Positions 1 through 6,490 of a DNA stretch of 15,091 nucleotides are shown here, one piece after another. Each line of letters opens with the position of its first letter. Within the stretch, counting starts at the first letter, position 1. A program made the translations under genes and the position numbers. Under the pieces are notes generated by a model. The model searched no databases and was not told the DNA's origin. It worked only from the letters and a program-made list of their open reading frames with translations. The stretch comes from JABDGC01 sp964449835 (GTDB lineage: Bacteria > Pseudomonadota > Gammaproteobacteria > DSM-16500): positions 1 to 15,091 of the forward strand of contig CAYVBZ010000056.1 in NCBI GenBank assembly GCA_964449835.1. The letters are read 5' to 3'.

Positions 1-51
1 TTAGGCATGCCGCCAGCGTTCAATCTGAGCCATGATCAAACTCTTCACTTT
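1..51 (-). rRNA. rrs: 16S ribosomal RNA, 5' end (partial)
   Basis: Read on the minus strand, the first 51 bases contain the conserved 16S start, GAAGAGTTTGATCATGGCTC, followed by AGATTGAACGCTGGCGGC. This is the universal bacterial 27F region. The 5' end is placed by aligning this motif with the E. coli gene, so it may be off by a few bases. The rest of the gene lies beyond the left edge. The leader upstream carries boxC, boxA and boxB in E. coli-like order. Confidence 0.96.
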
Positions 52-94
52 TTAAATTAAACTGTAAGACCCTTAACGGATCCCCAGTATCAGG

Positions 95-103
95 GCCCAC
101 ACA
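95..103 (-). promoter_or_regulatory. rrn leader boxC-like element
   Basis: On the minus strand this reads TGTGTGGGC, identical to the core of the sequence that follows boxA in E. coli rrn leaders. It probably belongs to the processing and antitermination region of the pre-rRNA. Confidence 0.55.
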
Positions 104-115
104 TCATCACTTTTC

Positions 116-131
116 AAATTGTTAAAGAGCA
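116..131 (-). promoter_or_regulatory. rrn boxA antitermination signal
   Basis: The minus strand reads TGCTCTTTAACAATTT, a perfect match to the E. coli rrn boxA core. boxA RNA recruits NusB-NusE(S10) and the rest of the antitermination complex, which keeps RNA polymerase elongating through the untranslated rRNA operon. It lies about 65 bases upstream of the 16S 5' end. Confidence 0.9.
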
Positions 132-138
132 GTTGTTT

Positions 139-159
139 CACTTGAATAAACATCAAGTG
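139..159 (-). promoter_or_regulatory. rrn boxB-like hairpin
   Basis: A perfect 7-bp inverted repeat, CACTTGA and TCAAGTG, encloses a 7-base loop just upstream of boxA. Its position and shape match the boxB stem-loop of rrn leaders. The assignment rests on position and fold, since boxB sequence is not conserved. Confidence 0.7.
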
Positions 160-166
160 AGAGCGG

Positions 167-194
167 ATTCTACAGAACTTTCAGATGGAGTCAA
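167..194 (-). promoter_or_regulatory. rRNA operon promoter
   Basis: On the minus strand, a -35 TTGACT (189-194) and a -10 TAGAAT (167-172) are separated by 16 bp, the spacing typical of E. coli rrn P1 promoters. A GC-rich discriminator (CCGCTC) follows the -10. Upstream, about 203-232 is very A/T-rich, with T and A runs that could act as an UP element. Stringent and growth-rate control would be expected but is inferred from these features. Confidence 0.8.
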
Positions 195-296
195 CAGGTG
201 GATACAACTTTTTTTAAATATTTTTAAATTGTTCTTGGGCCCACTATTTATTGAATAATTATATGCCATTTTTAACAATTTTGCCACCGTATATGC

Positions 297-1514
297 CTAT
301 TTATCTTGAAACTCTGAGGGCGCAAGCTTGATAAAACGGCGCTTCCCAACTTGGAAAACGCGTGCTTTTGGGCTATGCCCTATAAATAAGTTCTTGTCCG
401 CCACCTTTTCGCCGTCAATTCGGACAGCGCCCTGTTCAACTAAGCGGACAGCAGCAGAGTTACTGTCAGCCAGGCCAAAGGTTTTTAATAAGTGGCCGAT
501 TAATAAGCCTTTTTCATTTGAGGGCAGGCAAACTTCTTGTAGGTCTTCGGGGACTGCACCCTGTTGAAAGCGGGCAATGAAGTCCTCTCTGGCCTTGATG
601 GCAGCCTCGCGGTCGTAAAAGCGTTCGACTAGCTCTTCGCCCAGCAGGAACTTAAGGTCCCGCGGATTAGCGCCATTTGCGACTTGATCGCGGAAGCCTT
701 GGATTTCCGTCAAACCGCGGAAACTGATCAATTCAAAATAGAGCCACATAGTTTCATCGGAGATGGACATGACCTTTCCAAAGATTTCCTTCGGGGCTTC
801 ATCTATGCCGATATAGTTTCCTAGGGATTTTGACATCTTTTTGATACCGTCCAGCCCAGGCAGCAAGGGCAGCATCATGACAATTTGAGGGGGCAGGCCA
901 AAATGCTTCTGCAACTCGCGGCCCATGAGCAAGTTAAACTTTTGGTCTGTGCCGCCGAGCTCTATATCGCTTTTTAAGGCCACGGAATCGTAACCTTGTA
1001 AAAGGGGGTAAAGGAATTCATGGATGGCGATGGGTTGGTTGGCGGCATAGCGCTTGCTGAAATCGTCGCGCTCCAGCATGCGGGCGACGGTATGTGTTGC
1101 GGCGAGCTTGATTAAATCGACCGCAGTTAAGGGATTGCACCACTCTGAATTAAACTTCACTTTTGTTTTTTCGGGATCTAAGACTTTGAAGACCTGCTTT
1201 TTATAGGTAGCGGCATTGGCTTCGACCTGTTCGCGCGTTAAGGGAGGACGGGTTTCATTTTTGCCGGAAGGGTCACCGATAAGGCCGGTGAAATCGCCGA
1301 TTAAGAAAACAACTTCGTGACCGAGGTCTTGGAATTGTCGCATTTTGTTTAATAAAACAGTATGGCCTAGATGGAGGTCTGGGGCGGTAGGGTCAAAGCC
1401 GGCTTTGACGCATAAGGATTTCTTGGATTTTAGTCGTTCGATTAGTTCGTCCTCGAGGAGAATTTCTTCAGTGCCGCGGCGAATGAGGGCTAGGGATTCT
1501 TTTAGGGAGCTCAT
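297..1514 (-). CDS. tyrS: Tyrosine--tRNA ligase (TyrZ-like)
   Basis: Charges tRNA-Tyr with tyrosine in the cytoplasm using ATP (class I synthetase). The HIGH motif is HLGH at residues 48-51 and KMSKS is at 226-230. The tyrosine-pocket region GYDSVALKSDIELGGTDQKF lies near 174-193, and a C-terminal S4-like RNA-binding domain spans about 340-400. At 405 residues it is normal length, and the HLGHT and KMSKSLGNYIG wording resembles the TyrZ branch more than E. coli TyrS. ATG at 1514 is the natural start; AAGG lies nine bases upstream. The gene runs toward the 16S gene on the same strand, and I see no strong terminator hairpin between them, so some transcription may read through. A similar tyrZ-rRNA order occurs in Pseudomonas aeruginosa. 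Confidence 0.96.
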   Translation of the reverse strand: MSSLKESLALIRRGTEEILLEDELIERLKSKKSLCVKAGFDPTAPDLHLGHTVLLNKMRQFQDLGHEVVFLIGDFTGLIGDPSGKNETRPPLTREQVEANAATYKKQVFKVLDPEKTKVKFNSEWCNPLTAVDLIKLAATHTVARMLERDDFSKRYAANQPIAIHEFLYPLLQGYDSVALKSDIELGGTDQKFNLLMGRELQKHFGLPPQIVMMLPLLPGLDGIKKMSKSLGNYIGIDEAPKEIFGKVMSISDETMWLYFELISFRGLTEIQGFRDQVANGANPRDLKFLLGEELVERFYDREAAIKAREDFIARFQQGAVPEDLQEVCLPSNEKGLLIGHLLKTFGLADSNSAAVRLVEQGAVRIDGEKVADKNLFIGHSPKARVFQVGKRRFIKLAPSEFQDK

Positions 1515-1548
1515 GGGTTTGGGCCTTATTCAAGATGCAAAAAAAGGT

Positions 1549-1577
1549 ATTATGGGCGGGCCGTTCAGGAGATGCAA
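1549..1577 (-). promoter_or_regulatory. Candidate promoter of tyrS
   Basis: On the minus strand, TTGCAT (1572-1577) and CATAAT (1549-1554) are separated by 17 bp. They lie about 35 bases upstream of the tyrS start, inside the 131-bp gap behind the U-box gene. Each hexamer is a five-of-six or four-of-six match to the sigma-70 consensus. Confidence 0.5.
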
Positions 1578-1645
1578 CTGAGGGCTGGAAAAGGGAAAGG
1601 AAGGGGCGTTGTCACCTTGTTTGTTTTTTCGTTCTATATTTTTTT

Positions 1646-2680
1646 CTACATCCTGGGTTGAGTCGTTTGGGGAGCTTCCAGGCGGCCCATGACGTCGCTA
1701 TGGATAGACTCATAATCGGAACGCGTGAGCGGCTGGCCGTCCAATTCTTTTTGCCTGTTTTGAACGCCTTCTACGACTTGGTCCACGTAGCTTTTGATTT
1801 TGCTTCGGAGTCCCAGTTCGGATTGGGCATCGTCCATTTTCATGGGTTGGCGGTTAAAGGGGTTTTCTGGTTTGCGGGCCAAGGCTTTTAAAACCGAAAC
1901 ACCGTCGCAAATTTGGTTTGTGAGGGGCAAACGAACGGGATTATCCATGACAGTCGACACTAATTCGCATTTAAATTCTTCGGGAATGAGATCTGTTGGA
2001 AAATTGACGCCGCTCAAACGCTGATCGTTGCCGGGCACCTGCATAGCGGCCGGACGAGGCGGGGTAGCAGGCCGGTAATAATGCGGCGCAAAGAGCCTTT
2101 GTGGATTTGGCACTTCTGGTTGAATTCTGAGGGACGGAACTGACAGGTTTGGAAATTCCACAGCGTCCAAAATGGGCTGTTCGCGAGCGGCTGCCTTGTT
2201 CAAGGCGAGGGCCGTAAAATTTTCCAATAAGATCATGGTCATTGCCATCATGACTGCGAGTTGGGTGAGCCTGGCTTCTTCCTCAGCATGAAGGAGAGAA
2301 GCGAAGAGCAGTGAGTCTGACAACTCAGAAAATATTTGTCCCATTTGAACCAGGGGACTGAGGTTATTTTTTCGGCGTAAAGCCGGAGCAGGCCTCAAAA
2401 GAGGCTTGCGTCCGGCCCCATAAAGCTTTACGGGCCTCAAGCCGTTAAGGATAAGAACGGTTGATTTTGTGGGCCGGATTGGGTCAGCAGCAAACTCAAA
2501 TTCCGTTGGAATTTCATTTACAATCAGTGGCCGACGAGGACGGCGGCGTGGAGGAAGTAATTGAATGGTGACTTCTTGAAACTGTTTTTTGATGCCATTG
2601 ATGACTCGAATGGAAAAACGAAAAAGGAGTAAAATAGGATTTTCGTCTAGGGCCAATTCGTGTTCTGGTCGGCTTCTCAT
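1646..2680 (-). CDS. U-box domain protein, candidate Dot/Icm effector E3 ubiquitin ligase
   Basis: Encodes 344 residues; an in-frame TTG at 2686 would add two, but the GAGGA ribosome site lies ten bases before the ATG. Numbering here uses the 346-residue form. Residues 234-305 read as a U-box: IPEEFKCELVSTVMDNPVRL, then CDG (260-262), NPFNRQPM (275-282) and LGLRSKIKSYVDQVV. These match the hallmarks of eukaryotic U-boxes (IP-x-x-F/Y-x-C, the DPV-x-LP turn, PFNRQPL, final LR-x-x-I helix), including the Arg (279) that contacts the E2. No zinc ligands are seen, as expected for a U-box rather than a RING. The N-terminal 230 residues are unrecognised: an Arg/Pro-rich stretch (44-53), a hydrophobic helical segment (about 140-162) and Pro-rich linkers. 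U-boxes in Legionella (LubX, GobX) are secreted effectors that ubiquitinate host proteins. Secretion is inferred from this, the Dot/Icm genes nearby and the PmrA-like site upstream. Confidence 0.8.
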   Translation of the reverse strand: MRSRPEHELALDENPILLLFRFSIRVINGIKKQFQEVTIQLLPPRRRPRRPLIVNEIPTEFEFAADPIRPTKSTVLILNGLRPVKLYGAGRKPLLRPAPALRRKNNLSPLVQMGQIFSELSDSLLFASLLHAEEEARLTQLAVMMAMTMILLENFTALALNKAAAREQPILDAVEFPNLSVPSLRIQPEVPNPQRLFAPHYYRPATPPRPAAMQVPGNDQRLSGVNFPTDLIPEEFKCELVSTVMDNPVRLPLTNQICDGVSVLKALARKPENPFNRQPMKMDDAQSELGLRSKIKSYVDQVVEGVQNRQKELDGQPLTRSDYESIHSDVMGRLEAPQTTQPRM

Positions 2681-2738
2681 GTGCAACCATTCCTCGCCTG
2701 AGATATTTGATTTGCTGAGTGTAGTTTATCGGAAAAAG

Positions 2739-2755
2739 CTTAAGAAAGCATTAAG
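2739..2755 (-). promoter_or_regulatory. Candidate PmrA box upstream of the U-box gene
   Basis: The minus strand reads CTTAATGCTTTCTTAAG, two direct half-sites CTTAAT and CTTAAG with exact 11-bp periodicity. This fits the known PmrA pattern YTTAAK-N5-YTTAAK perfectly. PmrA activates many Dot/Icm effector genes in Legionella and Coxiella. Possible -10 elements follow: TAAACT (2723-2728) 10 bp downstream, or TACACT (2718-2723) 15 bp downstream. No good -35 is visible, as is common at activator-dependent promoters. Confidence 0.65.
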
Positions 2756-2767
2756 AAAAAGTGATCA

Positions 2768-4852
2768 TTAAACATGACTATACTGCTCTCTGCTGTGGAG
2801 CCAGCGGTGGACCAATTGATTCGCTTGGTCCGGATGCGAAAGCAGGAGTGAAGCAGCTGCTTTCGCAACCTGAGGAAGCAAATCACTATCGCGCATCAGT
2901 TCCGCGATTCTAAAAGCAATATCACCCGTCTGACGCGTGCCCAAAACATCGCCGGGGCCTCGTAAGCGTAAGTCCTCTTCTGCCACTTTGAAACCATCCT
3001 GCGTTTCACGAATGGCTGCTAGACGCTTGGCAGCAAACTCAGATAAAGGATTTTGATACAAGAGCAGGCAGTGGCTCTCGATAGTGCCGCGGCCTACCCG
3101 GCCGCGTAATTGATGTAATTGGGAGAGGCCCAGACGCTCTGCATTTTCAATAATCATGAGGCTCGCGTTCGGGACATCCACTCCGACCTCGATAACTGTT
3201 GTCGCCACTAAGAGATGAATTTTTTGTTCTTTAAAAGCCTGCATAATTTGCTCTTTTTCAGCGGATTTCATGCGGCCATGCACTAAGCCTACTTTGAGTT
3301 CCGGCAAGCGTTTTTGAAAGTCTTGTGCTGTTTTTTCGGCGGCCTGGCATTCCAGGACTTCTGATTCTTCGATTAAAGGACAAACCCAATAGGCTTGGCG
3401 GCCCAAACTGCAGGCTTCTCGCACATGCGTCAAGACTTCAAGACGTCTTTGATTTGAGATCACGCGGGTTTGAATAGGCAGGCGTCCGCGAGGTAATTCA
3501 TCAATCACGGAGCAATCTAAATCAGCGTACATGCTCATGGCCAGGGTCCTCGGAATGGGTGTTGCTGTCATGATTAACTGATGAGGGACTAATTGTTCTG
3601 ATACTCCTTTTTCGCGCAGCAAGGCGCGTTGATGCACCCCGAAGCGATGCTGCTCATCCACTACAATGAGCGCGAGTTTGGAAAAGTTAACTTCTTTTTG
3701 AAATAGAGCATGGGTGCCTAAAGCGACCTGGGCCTCGCCATTTGCGAGGGCCGCCAGTGTTTCGCGGCGCTCTTTGGCTTTGAGATGTCCAGACAAGAAG
3801 ACGGTCTTCAGTCCCAAGGGCCCGAACCATTGTTTGAAAACGCGATAGTGTTGCTCTGCTAGGAGCTCTGTCGGCGCCATCACAACCGACTGACAGCCAT
3901 TTTCAATGGCCCGTAACACGGCAAAAGCTGCGATTACCGTTTTGCCGGACCCGACGTCGCCCTGCACTAGCCGCAGCATAGGATAGGGGCGTTCAACATC
4001 TTGTGCAATTTCCTGCATCACTCGTCTTTGCGCCTGGGTCAATTCAAAAGGCAACGCTTGGATAAAACGGGCGGTGCTGTCCTTCATTTTGGAAAGCTTT
4101 TCCGCGGGGGACTGTTGTAAGGACTGCTTGAATTTCAGTAAACCTAAACGGTGCGCTAATAATTCCTCGAAAATTAGGCGTTTTTGAGCAAGATGTTTTT
4201 TTTCTTCAAGCTCTGCAAGCGCTGCGTCCTTGGGCGGATGGTGAATAAAGAGAAGGGCCTCTCCTAAAGATGGGAAAGCGGTTTGTTGCAAGAGCGATTG
4301 AGGGAGTAGATCGGGCAAGCCGCTTGCTCCAGATAATAAAGTTAAGGCTTGCTGCAACAGCTTTCGCCAGACGTTTTGCGTTAAGCCTTCTGTGGTGGGA
4401 TAAACGGGTGTTAGGAATTGTTCCAAGGGCGGCGGAGTATCGCCCAGGACTTGCCATTCAGGATGCACCATTTCTAAGCCGGTTGGGCCTAAGCCGAGTT
4501 CGCCAAAACATTGTAAGCGCACCCCCACTGTTAGGTTTTTTTTGTGAAGGGGGTAAACGTGGAAAAAGCGTAGATGTAAACGGCGATTACCGTCGCGTAA
4601 TTCGCAGAGTAGGCGTGTTTTGGCGGATTGGGGGAAGGAGACAGCTTCAACTACGCCTTGAATGAGCACCTTGCCGCCGACTCGGGCTTTGGCGAGGGGG
4701 GTGATTTGGGTGCGGTCTTCGTAGCGGAAAGGGAGATGAAAGAGGAGGTCTTGGATGGTGAAAATTCCGAGGCGTTCGAGTTTTTCTTGGATGGCGGGAC
4801 CTACGCCGCGGAGGTGTTTGCAGGAAAAAAGGTTTAGGTTTGGGGTTTTCAT
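2768..4852 (-). CDS. recG: ATP-dependent DNA helicase RecG
   Basis: A branch-migration helicase of the cytoplasm that remodels stalled replication forks and Holliday junctions. The N-terminal wedge/OB part (about 1-150) begins with the typical helix-hairpin region LRGVGPAIQEKLERLGI, and FHLPFRYEDRT follows. The SF2 helicase core holds Walker A GDVGSGKT (298-305), the DEQH box (399-402), TATPIPRT (429-436) and motif VI QLRGRVGRG (581-589). At 694 residues it is full length for the family. ATG at 4852 matches the usual N-terminus, although the ribosome site is weak. It is the last housekeeping gene before the U-box gene, 81-87 bases upstream on the same strand. The divergent tRNA-Leu lies beyond its 5' end. 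Confidence 0.97.
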   Translation of the reverse strand: MKTPNLNLFSCKHLRGVGPAIQEKLERLGIFTIQDLLFHLPFRYEDRTQITPLAKARVGGKVLIQGVVEAVSFPQSAKTRLLCELRDGNRRLHLRFFHVYPLHKKNLTVGVRLQCFGELGLGPTGLEMVHPEWQVLGDTPPPLEQFLTPVYPTTEGLTQNVWRKLLQQALTLLSGASGLPDLLPQSLLQQTAFPSLGEALLFIHHPPKDAALAELEEKKHLAQKRLIFEELLAHRLGLLKFKQSLQQSPAEKLSKMKDSTARFIQALPFELTQAQRRVMQEIAQDVERPYPMLRLVQGDVGSGKTVIAAFAVLRAIENGCQSVVMAPTELLAEQHYRVFKQWFGPLGLKTVFLSGHLKAKERRETLAALANGEAQVALGTHALFQKEVNFSKLALIVVDEQHRFGVHQRALLREKGVSEQLVPHQLIMTATPIPRTLAMSMYADLDCSVIDELPRGRLPIQTRVISNQRRLEVLTHVREACSLGRQAYWVCPLIEESEVLECQAAEKTAQDFQKRLPELKVGLVHGRMKSAEKEQIMQAFKEQKIHLLVATTVIEVGVDVPNASLMIIENAERLGLSQLHQLRGRVGRGTIESHCLLLYQNPLSEFAAKRLAAIRETQDGFKVAEEDLRLRGPGDVLGTRQTGDIAFRIAELMRDSDLLPQVAKAAASLLLSHPDQANQLVHRWLHSREQYSHV

Positions 4853-4905
4853 TGGGTCAGTTTGTCATATTGTGGGGCTGCTGCACAGCGACATTGTTTT
4901 TCAGT

Positions 4906-4934
4906 TTGACAACAAAATGGATAATCAGTAAATT
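4906..4934 (+). promoter_or_regulatory. Promoter of tRNA-Leu
   Basis: A consensus -35 TTGACA (4906-4911) and a -10 TAAATT (4929-4934) are separated by 17 bp. The mature tRNA begins 13 bases after the -10, so the primary transcript would have only a very short leader. Confidence 0.75.
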
Positions 4935-4947
4935 GCAGAAGTTCTAT

Positions 4948-5031
4948 GCCGGGGTGGCGGAATTGGTAGACGCGCCAGCTTCAGGTGTTGGTGGGGGAAA
5001 CCTCGTGGAGGTTCAAGTCCTCTCCTCGGTA
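4948..5031 (+). tRNA. tRNA-Leu (anticodon CAG)
   Basis: Folds as a class II tRNA of 84 bases. The acceptor stem is GCCGGGG/CCTCGGT with a G-U first pair, as in E. coli tRNA-Leu(GAG). The D-arm region is TGGCGGAATTGGTAGACGCG. The anticodon stem is CCAGC/GTTGG around loop TTCAGGT, giving CAG (4982-4984). A short variable arm is GGG-GAAA-CCTC-like, and the T arm is GGAGG-TTCAAGT-CCTCT. The discriminator is A at 5031, as required by LeuRS. The bases after it are GTT, so the 3' CCA is not encoded and must be added by the CCA-adding enzyme. Confidence 0.95.
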
Positions 5032-5044
5032 GTTCAATTGCTTT

Positions 5045-5076
5045 GGTGGATTACGGCAAAAGGCGCCTAATCCACC
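5045..5076. terminator. Hairpin between tRNA-Leu and purA, possible terminator
   Basis: A perfect 9-bp inverted repeat, GGTGGATTA and TAATCCACC, encloses 14 bases. It lies 13 bases after the tRNA and 15 bases past the purA stop, so it could end transcription from both sides. The downstream T tract is poor (CTCCCTATTTT on the plus strand, none on the minus strand). It may therefore act mainly as a 3' end stabiliser. Confidence 0.5.
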
Positions 5077-5091
5077 CTCCCTATTTTAACT

Positions 5092-6402
5092 CTAAAAAAC
5101 TGACTGTGGCGCCTCAAAAGGGTGTCGTAAGATGATGGCGTTTTTTCGGTCAGCTCCTGTTGAGACCATATCAATCGGTACGCCGCTTAAGGCTTCGATG
5201 CGCAGCAAGTATTTTTGTGCATTCAGCGGCAGTTCGGCGAATTTGTTGATGCCGACAGTGGACTCCTGCCAGCCGGGTAAATCTTCATAAATGGGCCGAC
5301 AGAGTGATAATTCTTTGAGTTCGGTGGGCGGCAGCGTTAGCTTTTGGTCTCCCAGGTGGTAGTGCGTGCAAATGCGCACGGTTTTCAGGCCATCCAGGAC
5401 ATCCAATTTTGTCACGCACAAGCCTGAAATGCTGTTTAGCCAGTGTGCTCGACGCAGCATAACCATATCCAGCCAACCGCAGCGGCGGGCCCTGCCCGTC
5501 ACAGAACCAAATTCATTGCCCTGTTTTGCCAGGTACTTGCCCACCTCATCCTCTAACTCCGTCGGAAAAGGGCCTGCGCCAACACGAGTAGTGTAAGCTT
5601 TGGTGATACCCAACACATAATCTAAATGACGCGGCCCCATGCCGGTGCCGGCGCAAGCATTGCCCGCAACGGTATTGGAAGAAGTGACAAAGGGATAGGT
5701 GCCGTGATCAATATCTAAGAAGCTGCCTTGGGCCCCTTCAAAAAGAATATTCTGATTTTCTTGTCTGCTTTGCGCGAGCGCCGCGGCAACATCTGCGCGA
5801 TAGGGGCGCAATAAGGGCACAAGACCCAACATCTCATCACAAAGCAATGAGAAATCAAGCGTTTCTACTTTATGATAGTGTTCTAAAACGAAATTATGGT
5901 AGTCCAAAACCTCTTCCAGGCGGGCACGGAAATATTTTTCTTCAAAAAGATCGCCGAAACGCAGGCCCCGTCTTGCCACTTTATCTTCATAGGCCGGACC
6001 AATTCCTCTGCCAGTGGTTCCTATGGCCGCTTTGCCTTTGGCCAGCTCACGCGCATGGTCCAGCGCAATGTGATAAGGCATAATTAATGGGCAGGCTTCA
6101 CTAATATGGAGACGTCCTTGTACCTTGACGCCATTTTTTTCCAGTTCAGTCACTTCTTGCAGAAAAGCCGTTGGCGAAAGCACGACGCCATTGCCAATGT
6201 AGCATTTGACGTTTTTATGCAGGATGCCAGAAGGAATCAAGCGCAAAATAGTCTTTTGGCCTTCCTGCACGAGCGTATGCCCGGCATTGTGCCCGCCTTG
6301 GAAACGGACCACGACAGAAGCTTGCTCGGTCAATAAATCGACAACCTTGCCTTTTCCTTCATCACCCCATTGGGCGCCAATGATGACGACCGTTTTACCC
6401 AT
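5092..6402 (-). CDS. purA: Adenylosuccinate synthetase
   Basis: Joins IMP and aspartate with GTP to make adenylosuccinate, the first committed step from IMP to AMP. The N-terminus reads MGKTVVIIGAQWGDEGKGKV, carrying the GDEGKGK P-loop. It is followed by GGHNAGHT, the IMP-binding GTTGRGIGPAYEDK segment, and VPIDMVSTGADRKNAII near the C-terminus. With ATG at 6402 it has 436 residues, close to the usual 430. An in-frame GTG at 6429 would add nine residues, but GGGGGA lies six bases before the ATG and the family begins here. It is the last gene of the hfq-hflX-purA group on this strand, behind a palindromic repeat and without the usual hflKC. Confidence 0.97.
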   Translation of the reverse strand: MGKTVVIIGAQWGDEGKGKVVDLLTEQASVVVRFQGGHNAGHTLVQEGQKTILRLIPSGILHKNVKCYIGNGVVLSPTAFLQEVTELEKNGVKVQGRLHISEACPLIMPYHIALDHARELAKGKAAIGTTGRGIGPAYEDKVARRGLRFGDLFEEKYFRARLEEVLDYHNFVLEHYHKVETLDFSLLCDEMLGLVPLLRPYRADVAAALAQSRQENQNILFEGAQGSFLDIDHGTYPFVTSSNTVAGNACAGTGMGPRHLDYVLGITKAYTTRVGAGPFPTELEDEVGKYLAKQGNEFGSVTGRARRCGWLDMVMLRRAHWLNSISGLCVTKLDVLDGLKTVRICTHYHLGDQKLTLPPTELKELSLCRPIYEDLPGWQESTVGINKFAELPLNAQKYLLRIEALSGVPIDMVSTGADRKNAIILRHPFEAPQSVF

Positions 6403-6435
6403 TGTTGTTCCCCCGTGAATGAAAACCACCCTGTT

Positions 6436-6490
6436 ATCCTGAGTAACCCGTCATCCTGGGCAAAGCGAAGGACAGGTTACTCAGGATGAC
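6436..6490. repeat. Composite palindromic repeat between hflX and purA
   Basis: A perfect 13-bp inverted repeat, ATCCTGAGTAACC (6436-6448) and GGTTACTCAGGAT (6475-6487), encloses 26 bases. A nested, competing pair is GTCATCCTG (6450-6458) with CAGGATGAC (6482-6490). The wording GTCATCCTG...AAGCGAAGGA...CAGGATGAC resembles a palindromic element dispersed in many proteobacterial genomes. The last four codons of hflX lie inside it. Confidence 0.75.

Noticed and set aside
241..280. Second rrn promoter with TATAAT between tyrS and the rrn promoter
   Set aside because: A TATAAT is present on the minus strand, but no -35 at 16-18 bp upstream resembles TTGACA (GGCAAA or TGGCAA only) and there is no extended -10. 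A weak promoter is possible but not supported.
1535..1891. Plus-strand open frame of 118 codons opposite the U-box gene
   Set aside because: It overlaps the U-box coding region antisense, begins in the tyrS promoter region, and its product has no recognisable pattern.
4840..5070. Plus-strand open frame of 76 codons over the tRNA-Leu gene
   Set aside because: It reads through the tRNA and its promoter, so it is a shadow of a structural RNA gene.
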